Source of the DNA: Sinonovacula constricta
Taxonomy: Eukaryota; Mollusca; Bivalvia; Cardiida; Solecurtidae
Reading direction: 5' to 3'
DNA: 64,000 nucleotides
Assembly: GCA_007844125.1 (NCBI GenBank)
Contig: CM017561.1
Location: 33,805,406-33,869,405 of the forward strand
Shown here: one piece after another, positions 49,791-61,323 of the stretch
Layout of the letters: every line of letters starts with the position of its first letter
Numbering within the stretch: position 1 is the stretch's first letter
Notes under the pieces: model-generated
The model's database searches: none
Told to the model about the DNA's origin: nothing
The model's input: only the letters and a program-made list of their open reading frames with translations
Made by a program: the position numbers and the translations under genes

Positions 49791-51139
49791 TGTCATTTTT
49801 TTTACCAGGGGTGAGAATTAGTTGTTTTTTTTATTTGAATTGGGAATTTTCTCCTTAAAATTGAGAGAAAACCCATTCCTTTTTGTGATTAGGAACACGG
49901 CCTCATATCGGTCTTTAAAATGGGCCACAACACCTGGCTTATGTTACAGCAAGATTGTTCTCGGTATTTTACCAGATTATTACTGTCTTAAATATAATTG
50001 TCATGCTTCCAATATGTCCAATTAAATATCTATTGTTAGACTGTGTAGGGCCTTGAGTTTTTTTCTTTTTATCTTTGTGCTAAAAAGTTTGTTTTTTTTT
50101 ATATATATCACCCACATATTGGGCCAAGAATCTTGTTAATTATTGAAGGTTTCCAGCTAAATTTAGTGTGTCTTGGGTTGCCAGGCAAGTGTCCAAGTTT
50201 GTGATCCATCAAAAAGTAATCTTAGTCGCTTTAATACCTGTTAATACGCCTTATTTTATAAACTCAAAAGATTTCTTCAAGCAGCCCTTTGGACTTAGTC
50301 ATAGCACAGTAACTTGACATGGCTTGTCAAATTATACAAAACATACAGTAACAAAACAGGATATTGTCAATTGATTTGATAGATAAACCATACAACATGT
50401 TTTACTTCGAAATGTTGCAGTCACAAAAATACCTACCTCAATTTTGGAAACTCACTGGAATCTTATTCAAATTGGACTATATACCACTGATTGAATATTA
50501 AATGTTATATAATATCATGAACATTGTTAGGTAAAGAAGCCAGCCTGCTTTGGTCTTTGAGTAATTGTATTGAAAGTTTAAAATCTAAACTAAAAACAAG
50601 TATGTTTACGGTAATATGCAAAGGTGAACAAAGGTAACTGAAATATTATGTTTAGGGAATAAAACTGTCCTTGTGTGTTTCTAAGGAAACAAATGCACAA
50701 ATATTTCAGATAACAAAAAAAACTGTAAAATTGCCAAGTAGATACTTTTATAGTTTTACAGATCATCTTTTTAGTCTGACTCCTTAGCCTCCTGCCATGT
50801 TGGATTGAGTCTCATCCAGGGTGAAGGTGAAGGACTGACCTGCGTGTGCCTTCCTTTACAAAAAATTGCTTAATGTCGTTACAGTGATCATAATTGTCAC
50901 TGCAATGTATTTTTTAAAATGTAACAAAACCTTTTGTCTATTTTGGATATGAAATGCTCTTTCACTTGCATATGTTTGAAAAATCCCCAACATCTGACAG
51001 AGGTAAAAATAACTTTAATACATTTTGTTTGTGATTGCCAGACCTGCAAGATAATTGCATGCCAATTTGTTAAGTCTTGTTACCAAATATGACTTGATAA
51101 AATGAACTGTGTTTTTCAATTATGCCTGTGTTTATGTAG

Positions 51140-51289
51140 GTGCCAATGATCCTGGTGGGCAACAAGTGTGATCTGGAGGATGAGAGGGTAGTAGGCAAGG
51201 ACCAAGGAGCTAACCTGGCACGCAGCTTCAACAGTGAGATGTGTGGATTTCTTGAAACATCGGCAAAAGCGAAAATAAATGTTAATGAG
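51140..51289 (+). CDS. Rap1: Rap1 alternative exon 5b: G4/G5 region, module b
   Basis: Acceptor GTGTTTATGTAG and donor GAG|GTATGT; 50 codons, phase 0-0. The same first 19 residues as exon 5a ([19 protein letters not shown]), then [20 protein letters not shown], then [11 protein letters not shown]. It is three residues longer than exon 5a in the stretch before ETSAK ([10 protein letters not shown] versus AHEWSSA). Many silent differences from 5a while the GTP-binding motifs are kept indicate an old duplication under protein-level constraint. Confidence 0.93.
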
Positions 51290-52353
51290 GTATGTCATAG
51301 TAATTACTGGGTTCTCCCTTTCTTTGACATTTACTCAAAAAATGTTTAAATAAAGAAGGACACAAATTATGGTCATTCAGGTATGAACCTGATAAAGAGT
51401 TCTTGTTTGAAAAAAATCTGGACCTAGCTAATTTGGTGTTGCAAATTTAAAAACCTGTTTTACATACTATATGTGTTCGGACACCTATCATGACAGGCAT
51501 TTTTAATTAACAATTTTTATATTACCATGGTTTATATTTGGCACTTAATGCAAGAAAGATTTAAAGCTAAAATTTTAGATAGGAGATAGACATTGCAGGG
51601 CAATAAGCAAAATAATTGGGCAAGCTGGCTTATGTATTTTGTAGCAGATGTTTCACTTTTCTGGCAATCATTTTCATTTTAAATGATAAAGGCTGGGTCT
51701 TACAGATTGAAATGATATTGCAATACATTTAAGGTCTCAACATAAGAAAATTGTGAACCAAACATTAAATTTCATTTCAAGTAATTTTCCATAATTGGAA
51801 ATTTCTTGTCAACTTCCATGTAGATTTTCTATGCCATAACAACTTGCAGTTTAATTTTGAGTTTATCCAAATAAAAATCAGAAACATCCTTGGTTTTTGT
51901 GTGCTGTATAATAGTATAACAGTGTCATCGTGCATTTGTATGTGAAGTTGTGTATTTAAAGAATAAAGAACAAACTTAGTATTTTAAATTATTCAACTAA
52001 AAACCAGTATATATTGTGACATTATATTATAGATATTGCCTAAAAGAAATTTACCAGTAATGTTATTTTTGTGTTCTTACCAGACACATATTTTTTGGAT
52101 GGATTATTGAAATCGACCAATATTTTATGTTTGTTATAAATACTGGTAATTGCGATACAACTGGCATTGACCCATTTGTTGCCCACTGGCCACAGATATT
52201 GGTTTCTCTCACCTATTTGTACATCATACACTTGATCTAGCCAAACCCTTCTAGAACTTTTGATTTAGTGTTGGCAGACCATATTGCCGAGTAATTAATG
52301 TACTTGTAAGATTTATAGTTTTCCATTTGTTTTATGTCATTTTCATTTTATAG
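51290..52353 (+). other. Rap1 intron between exons 5b and 6b
   Basis: 1.06 kb, AT-rich, nothing else recognised. Confidence 0.7.
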
Positions 52354-52474
52354 ATATTTTTTGACCTGGTTCGAATGATCAACAAGAAAAACCCAGAAAC
52401 CAGCAAGAAGAACAAAAAGAAGAGCAACTGTTTATTGTTGTGAAAAAGGAGTACATGTTTACATGGGTTGCATT
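52354..52474 (+). CDS. Rap1: Rap1 alternative exon 6b: C-terminus CLLL, stop and 31 nt of 3'UTR
   Basis: Acceptor TTTCATTTTATAG, then IFFDLVRMINKKNPETSKKN, then KKKSNCLLL and TGA at 52441-52443 (29 residues). CLLL is a geranylgeranylation-type CAAX box. The tail KKNKKKSN is a dense polybasic patch with a Ser after KKK, like the PKA site of vertebrate RAP1A (which ends KKKSCLLL). It is more basic than the CQLL tail. The coding part ends at 52443. A strong donor ATT|GTAAGT follows 31 nt after the stop. Confidence 0.93.
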
Positions 52475-52939
52475 GTAAGTATACTGAAGTGTGCAGGTGC
52501 TTGTTTTGCTTTCTAAATACTGGTACATAGTTTGCAACAAATCAATGAACAATAAAATGATGGCAAGCAATCAGTGAAGATTTCAGGCAAGTGTCTGAGT
52601 AGAAACAAGGTGGGATGCTGGCCTGCTGAAGGCCCTCTCCACTTTAAGTTTACCTTAATCATGTCTCACCTAAACTGTGAGAGGGTGAGAAGTCAGACCA
52701 AATAACCCTCATGGCTGAAATGGTCTTAACAGAAATGTGATAAATACTGTAATCAGAAAACTTAAAAGTACTTATTATTGTTATTATTTTATAGTTCGAG
52801 AGAAAATACATTCTTAAGTTTTTATTAAATGTTATATATTTAATATTTAGTTAAATCTTCTTTATGGTTATGTTTTACAATATTTGTTGAAAACTCCTAC
52901 ATATAACAATTTGAAATAATACCTCAGGAAAGAGCCCTG

Positions 52940-53125
52940 TCTTGCAGTGTCAAGTCTCTTGTGTCAATTAGAGTTGTCTGTGGCCTTGAATGGTCAAGTC
53001 TCATTATTTAGAGTTGTCTGTAGCCTTGCAATGTCAGACCTCTTTTGTAAGAGTTTTATGTTGCCTTGCAGGGTCAAGTCTCTTATGTTATTTAGAGTTG
53101 TCTGTTGCCTTGCAGGATCAGGTCT
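52940..53125. repeat. Degenerate ~42-44-bp tandem repeat, about five copies
   Basis: Core GTCAAGTCTCTTATGTTATT + TAGAGTTGTCTGTTGCCTTG. Starts near 52949, 52993, 53034, 53073 and 53116. Unrelated to the 48-bp minisatellite. Confidence 0.75.
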
Positions 53126-53235
53126 CTAGATGAAAATCACCAGTTAAACCATTGCTGTTTACGTGGCTACAATCACCTTAACCTTTTTTTAACTTGTAAC
53201 TAACTGAAACTTAAGACTGTGTAGCTAATTGTGTA

Positions 53236-53278
53236 TATCCTGATCAGACAACTCCAAAATGTAGATCTACATTATAGG
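53236..53278. repeat. Single degenerate monomer related to the 48-bp minisatellite
   Basis: TATCCTGATCAGACAACTCC then AAAATGTAGATCTACATTAT. It aligns with the unit TACCTGATCAGACAACTCCA + ACTGAACTAGGTCTACACTA, with 19 consecutive bases shared (CCTGATCAGACAACTCCAA) and further matches after a short gap. Confidence 0.75.
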
Positions 53279-53353
53279 AGGAAGCCAGGATAATTTATGC
53301 CTTTTAGGTAAAGATTTACTTTATATTTATTTTGATCTTTCCTTGTTTTTTAG

Positions 53354-54985
53354 GTTGAACTTCTTGGAGGGTTAATAAATCGTGATACATCCATCAAAAC
53401 TTGTCGCAAACATCTTGTGGACTTTAGAAGCTGAATAGTTTCCTTGGGCCAATATTCAATGTGTTCTTCATTTCACCTGCCTGCCTTGAATGTCAAAAAT
53501 GTTTTAATGTTAACTTTTTATTCAATATACTTTTAAGAATAATATACTTTGGAGAAAATGTTTGGTTAAAAATGAATGAAAATAACACTTAAAGCCTGTA
53601 GAAGTTATAATTGCACATTGTTTTCCTGCCTGTTTTTATGATAACAGGGGTATTTAAATGTGATACTCAAACTGATGCAGTGTTAGGACTGTTTATTTAA
53701 AAATTTAATCTATGTAGATATTCTGCAACTATACTGTATCAAACCTTAGCAGAGAGAACCACTGCAATTGTATTAGTGTAAAGTATGGAAAAATTAATTA
53801 ATCAAATGCTAATCAGGTATTAACTGAAAAGTGCTAATTGATTTATTTGAAATTATTAATAAAAAAAACTTTAAAAGAGGGAAGTGTTAGAATTTAATAA
53901 AAAACAGTTGATGACCCAAGGTATTGATATGGAGTTTTATAATTTAACTTTTAAATGTATCATAATGTATTATCAACTAGATCTTTATTTATTTCAGTAT
54001 AACAATGTAATAATCATGTTTTATTTTCACAGTTATTAATTTTCATTTTTTCATTAATGGTGTAATGGCAATGTTTAATTGTAAATGTATTTGAATCTTA
54101 AAATCTAAATCTTGTTGACCTTATCTCTCCATCCTTATTACTTCCTTAGTAGTATAATCAACATAACTTTCACTATGAAACAGAATCAACATTTATACAC
54201 ATACATCTTAACCAAATTTTAGCTTTTGTCTACAACACTGGTGTTACATGTATGATAAGTTTTAAATATATATTGAAAAAAATCACGTGATAGGCTTTCA
54301 GAATTATCGTGTGATATAGTAATTAGTTTATTATTTTCAGGAGCATTTTTGTTTTAGCATGCTTCAGATCTTTGGTGCCTACTTTGATCTAGTTGATATA
54401 TTTGGAGATTTGAATCATTGAGAATGGAAACATTGGGCCTTGAATAATCCTAAAATAGAACTTTTCAACACTGGCCTTGCCTGTAGTTTTGTGTAGTGTG
54501 AAATAATTGCACAAACAGTAATGGTTACACTTACCGGTATATTGCCATCAGATGTACATGTATGTCTAAAGAATTGTAGTAACAAGGTGCACTTTATCTT
54601 GATCAATTAAAACTATTGCCTTTTCACTCTGTTAGTTCTAAAGTATAGAGGATGCTAAATGATTCTAGTGATTGTTTTGTTTTTAAAATGACAGTAAGGC
54701 TACCTTTAACTTGAAGTCATTGCCTTTCGCTCATTCTTTCCCTACATATTCAGTGTGATAAATGTAGTACAACTTGTTTTATCATGTCTTGCCATCTGGC
54801 CTTGTTTCATTCACTCCAATATTAACAGTTCTGTTCATAGTAGGGAGTATGATATTATATTAATTGGTTGAGTCCCTGGTATTTGTGTAGTAGGCTAAAG
54901 AGGGTAGATCTGTTCTATCAGAATTACATGTCTTGTATATGGCTTTTGTAATTATGAATTTTCAATAAATAATATTATTTAACCT
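53354..54985 (+). other. Putative 3'UTR terminal exon for Rap1 module b
   Basis: Follows a strong acceptor (GATCTTTCCTTGTTTTTTAG). About 1.6 kb, non-coding and AT-rich, running to AATAAA at 54964 with T/GT-rich sequence after it. Confidence 0.45.
54964..54969 (+). terminator. Poly(A) signal AATAAA, probable end of Rap1
   Basis: TTCAATAAATAATATT is followed by CTCGTTTTGTTGTGATTT, a good downstream element. Confidence 0.5.
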
Positions 54986-54989
54986 CGTT

Positions 54990-57900
54990 TTGTTGTGATT
55001 TATCCTAGCAATTTCACTTTAGTGGGATACCTTAAAGTTTGTTGAAACAGAAGAGAATTTAAATCGATGAAATGCGGGGTATATTTTGACATAATTATTG
55101 GGTAGCACTTTATACATTTTATTTTAATATTTCATCATGAACCTTGAATTAAACAAACAATATACCTATTATCGTAGTAGGTCAATCTATAAATAATTCA
55201 ACTTGTGTGGAAAATTTTAAACCGAACCAATTTTTGTATTGCCTACCTTGCATGGCAGACACACAGGGGTGTCATTTTGTCGGAATCTTTGAACAGCATT
55301 GCCGTATGAGGTCTTTAAATCTGCATCTTAATTGATATAATTAATTGTCCGAAGCATTCAGAAAACCTCAGATAATGCACGAACCATCACTAGGATTTAT
55401 GAAGGGAAACCACCGTTAAAATATTTATGTCGTGCCTATAACTTCATCAAAACAAGACGGCATCATGTTTTTGTTATCTCTTAACATGCAATCCCGGATG
55501 TATATCTTAAAAAATGTCAAATGCGACCTGATAAATGGGGCTAAATAACCCTATAAGCTACACCGAGCCCTTTTCACCAACTTTTTGTCGCGTATTTCCC
55601 ATAGCACCAAAATCATCCGGTGGATGATCGGATCGACAGCAAAGGCGTTCCGGTTGTGTTAATGTGTTCTGCATACATATTTATGCACGTTGTTATAATA
55701 CATGTAAGGGGGGGTTTATGAACCACTTTTCACACTGAAGTACGACATTAATAAACAGCAATTAGCGGGATGTTTCAGTTTATATCATCGCGGTTTTATC
55801 AAGCCAGATTATCCTCGGGGTATATATTGACATTTCACACATGAAAAGGATTAAGACACGCCGATTGATCATGCAGCAAGACGGACACACCTTCATAAAT
55901 TGGTATTTCGAGACGTTACGAAATTAATATGTTATGTTAACTTAAATGTATTCTAACAATATGAGAACGCATCCAAGATGATTTCCCTGCGAAAAATTGT
56001 AACATAAACTGCATAGATTTGCTCCTATACACAGATATTTAAAATCGATAATTCTTGATACAACAAATACCTTGCATGTTAATTTATCAAACCTTTGAAA
56101 ACAGTGACCTATTGTGTACTTCTAAGCTCATACCGTGTTAATGGGGACTTGGGGTATTTACATCGAAAGATTAAGTATTCTCGCACAAATGTCAGAGTAT
56201 TGAAAGCACTTTATTAAGGTGAGTTCTTACAGTTTATTAATCGAAGATTTACTAGTAGCTTCTACCCATCATGGCTAAAAGGAAGGACTAGAACAAATGT
56301 AATTATTGTCAAATTAAGACCGTTTTAGAAAACAAATAGTAGCCAAACGAATTGTAAATGTCATTAAACATAGGATTTGCATTGGCGTGACATTGCTATA
56401 ACATTTTATTGCATCCGTTCTTTTATGAAAGAATCCTAAGAAATCAACAGCAGTGTTAAACCTTTTAACAGAAGAAAAGAAACTTCATCACATAACGCTA
56501 GTTCCAGAAATTAAAGAAACTTGAAACGTAAAGTTACCTAATATAAATTTTAAAATAGAAAATGATAAGATCTTTTTAATTTTCTGTGTCAAAAATCTAC
56601 AAGTAAGTGACCATATGATGCACAGTTTTCAGTTACTATACATTATAGACAGAACTGTGAAATAACATGGTATCGATTATTTGAGAAAACTATATGTTTA
56701 TTGTATGTTTATATGCATGTCTTTATACCTAAATTGACTTTTGTCTATAAGACGAATGCTGGTGCATATTTGTATGACATTTCGTTTGAAATCTAATTTT
56801 AGTCAGACTGTTTCTTTGTGTATAAATTAATGACGTATTTATAATATCAGTCTTAAATATTAACATAACAGTTAGATAAAGATCCATTGTAGGAATGATA
56901 ATGTGGAAAGGCAGTGAGGTATTTAAAAATATAGAAGCGTCAACAGGATCGTCTTTTTGAACCTTGAACTATTATACATTGAAGAACTCGGCTGATATGT
57001 TGTTGAATCTTAAGCGAGGTTGTTTAGTCATCTGTATTTTAAAGGAAGCAATTAATCTTACACAATTAGACCTTTTTTTATTTCAAGGAGAAGAAAATAT
57101 GACAAGGTCCTACGAGAACAACATGTTCAAAAGTTTAAATTTGCACCACACAAGGGACATATGCAACAAAAACAAATATGCTGACAAAAGCAAGTAATTG
57201 CACGGTACATACAATTGCATCTTTAATTCAGATTTATAGCTTTTTTTAAACATTATTATGCATGCTCCCTTTGAAGTCTGTCTACATTAATAAAAAATAT
57301 CTGACTAATAAGTAAGCAGAATAAATTGATTAGGAGTATCTTAGAATGTCAGTCAGCGAGATTAAGTAAAAAGTAGAAATTATGATTTACACTATCGTTA
57401 TTAATCTGTCTAAACTCATAAATATATGTAACGCTACTTTTATAGAAAAATATTGTAATGTTAAGAATAAATATATTGTTTATCAAATACAAGAAACCAG
57501 CACAATTTGTTTCGGATTATTGAAGCGTTTTGTCCGGTGGCTGAATGAAAAAATACGTGACACAAACCTGTGCGCTTGTAAAACTTGCAGTTAATCTTGT
57601 GTACACAAGCGCAAAAAGAGATCAAACAATATTTCTTTTTTAAATACATTTTCATCCATTGTCAGTGAGAAAAGGTTACTGACCTGGTAGGTCTAAAGTA
57701 AAATTAACCACATTGTATAACATACGAGAGGCGTATAGCATTGATAGAAATGATGGTTGATTCTTTTCTATCGCATTAATATTCTGGTTTTCTAATGTCT
57801 TTTATTAATAAATACTTTAAAATATTATAGTATCTTCTTTTTAAATATTTTACAAAACCAAAATAGGAATTCAAACTACAGACACTTTAAGACTTACAAA

Positions 57901-58600
57901 TCACATTGTGTGTATTTGATAATTAGCGATATGGTACGCCTATATAAGACGTATCTTCTTAATATGCGACACAATTAAGGGTTAAACAACACGGAAGAGC
58001 ATAAAGTAAACCTTAAAATTGTAATTTCATCACCATATATTATAAAGAAAGAAAACTGCATAGAAACTGAACCAGATATTATTTTGAACCATTCCATTCG
58101 ACATCGTACAAGAGCATTGGTTAATCCGATCTTTACTTGCCGTTCCTTTATTTAATAAATTAGACTAAAATATTTTGCATTTTATTATGGACAGTTTTAA
58201 CATTTTCATTTTCAAGTTTGATTTACACGTTTCCTTTCAAAGAAAGTAAGACACAAATTACACTCATCCTTCTGTAAAAAAAACAACCTAAAAGCCCCTA
58301 ATGAAATCTACTGAGAGCCCTGGATTAACACAGGCAGCGGCAAACTGAAGTCATTCATAATTTTACTGCTATAGCACCCGTGCTTATGTTCTGAAAGCAT
58401 TTATAAGAATAGTTCCATGGCTGTGTGGCCAGGTGTCATTATAATCTGATAAGATGTGGTTAATATTAGTTAGTTGTTCATTACATGCATCAAAACAAAT
58501 ATAATACTGTACATACACTTCAGGTAAATACGTCTTCCGAAGAATTTAAGTGATACGTACAATCCAACAAGCGATTAATCATATCGCATATTTGAAAATG
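54990..58600. other. Intergenic, no gene seen
   Basis: AT-rich. Contains a short G run (55708-55715). The frames at 56964-57197 and 57382-57594 have no recognisable motif and AT-driven composition. Confidence 0.5.
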
Positions 58601-58619
58601 TATTATTTTAGAATCATCT

Positions 58620-58800
58620 TCAGACAGTACTTTCAGTGCAATGAATTTTAAATATATCATTTATTTTAAATATAAAATTCAATCTGTTGGACGTCTTCAA
58701 GCGTGTGTTCCATTCCTGTGGCTCCTCTGCAACAGTTATATGTTTCCGGTTACAAAACCTGGCCAGAAATGGCTCGGCAGCTAGAACCAGCGCTGCAACT
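58620..58800 (-). pseudogene. Displaced partial copy of the transporter's last exon, stop codon lost
   Basis: 58655-58800 equals 59836-59981 at 145 of 146 positions. The single difference (plus strand CTT for CTA) turns the TAG stop into AAG. The minus-strand frame then runs 24 codons further (KTSNRLNFIFKIND...) to TGA at 58620-58622. On the 5' side the copy is preceded by CCTGTTTATATTTAAAG, a possible acceptor, and the join to the upstream transporter exon (one leftover G) would be in frame. It could be a dead fragment or an alternative last exon with an extended tail. Confidence 0.6.
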
Positions 58801-59640
58801 TTAAATATAAACAGGTGCACATTTTAAACCTCAATTGTCTCAAAATTGCACAGGCCTGTGCCTGCGACTATTAATATAATAACCACTTTTCAATCATGTC
58901 CTTATGAGCTTATCTCCTAAACACGTTACGCCGACTAAACTAAATAAATTTTAAATTGACTTGAAAGAATGTTTCATTATCTTGTTTAGTTCTTCATGCT
59001 ATTATGTATACACAGCATCACAGTTTATACCTCACGTGACCGTTTTCATTTTTCACTACTATTGAACATGTCAGTTGACTATTGTTCTGTCCTATTCGCC
59101 AACGACGCATGGAGCTAAATAATATGAAATAATTTGAAAATATTTATTTGTGCAAACTGTTTTATTGCCACCAAATAAACATTTCTGGTTGTTCATATCT
59201 CTTGTTTGTTCGGTATGATAAAAAAGTCTCACATCTCACGGAAAGTGTTTGCATGTATTGAAAACCCTTGATATGGTAATCTTGAAATGACAATACGACC
59301 TATGACCCTTCCTTACATGACCGTACTAAATAAAAATACCCATAATTTATCTGGTTTATTACATACAACTTGGAATTCTTAAGTCATATTCGGTGATCCA
59401 TGTCTCTTTGAAACCCAACTTTACATAGCGGTAACGTAACTTAGAAATTTTGAATGTTGGTATGGTCATGCAATAGTTCGAAGGACCCTAGTCGTTTTGT
59501 GTGTGAACAAACTATTAAGGAATTCCTTTCTATTAAAGTTCAGTTTGTATACATTACACGATTAATTAACGTTTACACATAACCAATGTTCATCTCTATA
59601 TTAATGTACATGATTGATAATTGCAGAATAAAGCCTTACA
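58801..59640. other. No gene seen
   Basis: AT-rich DNA between the two copies of the transporter terminal exon. Confidence 0.4.
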
Positions 59641-59825
59641 CCCCACCCACCCGCAAAAACAAAACAAAAACAAAACAACAAAAACAACAACACCCCCCCC
59701 CACCCCCCAAACTAAAAACAAAACAAAAACAACAACAACAAGCAAACAAAAACAAACTAAAAAAAAACAACAAAACAAAAACAACAACAAAATCATAAAC
59801 AAAACAGAAACAACAAACCACAACT
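59641..59825. repeat. A/C-rich simple sequence (AAACAAC-type)
   Basis: Low-complexity run of ACAAAAACAAC and a C8-like block at 59691-59701. Frames on both strands here are artefacts. Confidence 0.9.
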
Positions 59826-59875
59826 AAGTAATGGTTATCATTTATTTTAAATATAAAATTCAATCTGTTGGACGT

Positions 59876-60045
59876 CTACAAGCGTGTGTTCCATTCCTGT
59901 GGCTCCTCTGCAACAGTTATATGTTTCCGGTTACAAAACCTGGCCAGAAATGGCTCGGCAGCTAGAACCAGCGCTGCAACTATCAACACAACACCACACA
60001 ACAAGAAGGCTGTGTCCCAACTTCCGGTAGCATCTGCCGTCGCAC
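59876..60045 (-). CDS. Monocarboxylate-transporter-like (SLC16/MFS) gene, last exon
   Basis: Acceptor TGTGTGTATAG at 60046, then (G)ATADATGSWDTAFLLCG, a hydrophobic helix (VVLIVAALVLAAEPFL) and a cytosolic tail ending EEPQEWNTRL, with TAG at 59876-59878. DATGSWDTAF fits the conserved D-x-TGSY-x-x-x-F before the last transmembrane helix of MCT-family carriers, which move lactate, pyruvate or related acids with protons. A poly(A) signal (AATAAA on the minus strand, plus 59841-59846) lies 30 nt past the stop. Confidence 0.8.
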
Positions 60046-60652
60046 CTATACACACAAAGCGCATTGTATTTTAGAAATACTGCCGAATATTCGTGGAAGC
60101 ATATTAGGAGGATGTAGCACGTTCGTACAAACAACCTTCTGGACATGGAAAATTGTGATACGTTTAAGGAAGACACGCAAAACGGTCATTTACAAAAAAA
60201 GAAAGAAAAGAAATTGCTGCTAGAAAAGATACAAGACTTTCAATATGTCCTACCTCGGAAAATTCGATATTTTAATAATGCGTCGTCTTAAGAAGTATTA
60301 AAATAAAATAATTATCTTTTAAACGTCGCCAATGGTTCTTTGTAGACGAACGAAGTGCGATAAAGTTTTTTTTCAGACATATTATTCTTGCAATTTATTT
60401 TATCATGTTAATATGAATAACTATAATATCTATGTTGTAAAATGGCAGCTTTTTTATCATCCTGATAAGCACGATTGAATTGCTAGGAGCTGTCGTTCTT
60501 ACTTTATGTTGTAATTCCAATGTACTATTACGAATTTAGCCTGGGCTTTTAACACATGTATCTAGTTAAGGGGTGCACCATCAACAGGCCGTTGTGTTAA
60601 TCTAGGTTGGCAAAATAAATGTTATTAAAGTAAATGTTAATATAGCACATAC

Positions 60653-61323
60653 CTAGTGACGGGTGACTGACCAAAAACATAATGGACATAGACATGAAAG
60701 ACAGACCCATGGTTTGTGGAAACATCTCCATTCCAAACGACTCAATCAGAAATGGCGGCAACAAGGCCATGTATGACGCAAGAAAAAGTCCCACTGATCC
60801 GGCATATATGCGCAAGAATACCAATGCACCAATAAATGGGGTCAGGAAGTTGAAAGTCGCTCCAAATAGTACATTAATAATGTAAATATAACGCGTATGT
60901 ATAAGTTTCAAATCTGAAAACCATCCTAAAAACAAACGTGCTACTACACTACAAACGCCTAGAATAGCAACGTTTATGGACTCGTCTATCTTTGGCAAGG
61001 ACCTGGCGTCGACTTCTGCGGCCATCAAAACTATTCCACCGCTGTATGAAAACATCATTAACATTAAACAAAACTGAAACATCGAAAATGCTGGGATCGA
61101 AAAGAGGGCAATATTTGATTTAAACTCTGTAGCGATCCATCGTAGTTTCAAAGCAATATGTCCGCAGCAAGCAAACGTCTCACTTGATGATTTGATGGTT
61201 TCTAGCTTTCCAAGGTTAAGTTCGTCAGGTTGTATGAAGAAACATGCCGCGGAGCAGATGTTAAAGTTGATAGCACCAAGGATAAGCAAAGTACCACGTA
61301 GACCGTAAGTCCTGACCAGGACG
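60653..61323 (-). CDS. Monocarboxylate-transporter-like gene, exon for TM ~5-11
   Basis: Acceptor TACTTCCTCTTTAG at 61324, donor CTAG|GTATGT at 60653; 671 nt, entered with two bases from the previous exon and leaving one base. About 223 residues: YGLRGTLLILGAINFN (TM6 region), a cytosolic loop with several cysteines, then FSIPAFSMFQFCLMLMMFSY, ILGVCSVVARLFLGWFSD (the MCT 'GR-x-x-GxxxD'-like segment, here ARLFLGWFSD) and further helices. Together with 59876-60045 it makes the C-terminal ~279 residues of a ~450-500-residue carrier. N-terminal exons, including the family motif before TM1, are not in the window. SLC16 subgroup not determined. Confidence 0.82.

Larger units (their letters stand above)
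46960..51139 (+). other. Region between the two Rap1 modules
   Basis: Distal 3'UTR of module a and/or the long intron 4-to-5b. AT-rich, no coding exon. Includes the interspersed repeat at 49190-49790. No duplicate of exon 4 is seen upstream of 51140, so module b cannot be a free-standing gene. Confidence 0.6.
24341..52443 (+). other. Rap1: Rap1 GTPase gene, coding span with two alternative 3' ends
   Basis: Four constant exons and two alternative pairs of terminal coding exons encode a Ras-family GTPase. The identifying features are MREYKLVVLG at the start, P-loop GSGGVGKSA, effector loop [11 protein letters not shown] (Ser at the Rap1 position where Rap2 has Phe), DTAGTEQF with the Rap-specific Thr in place of Ras Gln61, NKCD and ETSAK. 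Rap1 cycles between GTP and GDP on membranes and controls integrin adhesion, cadherin junctions and MAPK signalling. Both isoforms come to 187 residues (vertebrate Rap1 is 184). All coding introns fall between codons (phase 0), so constant exon 4 can join either module without a frame change. Confidence 0.95.
52475..53353 (+). other. Putative 3'UTR intron of module b
   Basis: 879 nt from GTAAGTAT to CTTTCCTTGTTTTTTAG. Contains a 42-44-bp tandem repeat (52940-53125) and one degenerate unit of the 48-bp minisatellite (53236-53278). Confidence 0.5.

Noticed and set aside
51140..52443. Module b as a separate Rap gene or processed pseudogene
   Set aside because: It has introns, so it is not processed. 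It lacks any copy of the P-loop and switch exons, so it cannot be independent. Intact frames and splice sites argue against a pseudogene.
59586..59863. Overlapping K/T/Q-rich and F/V/C-rich frames on both strands
   Set aside because: A/C-rich simple sequence.
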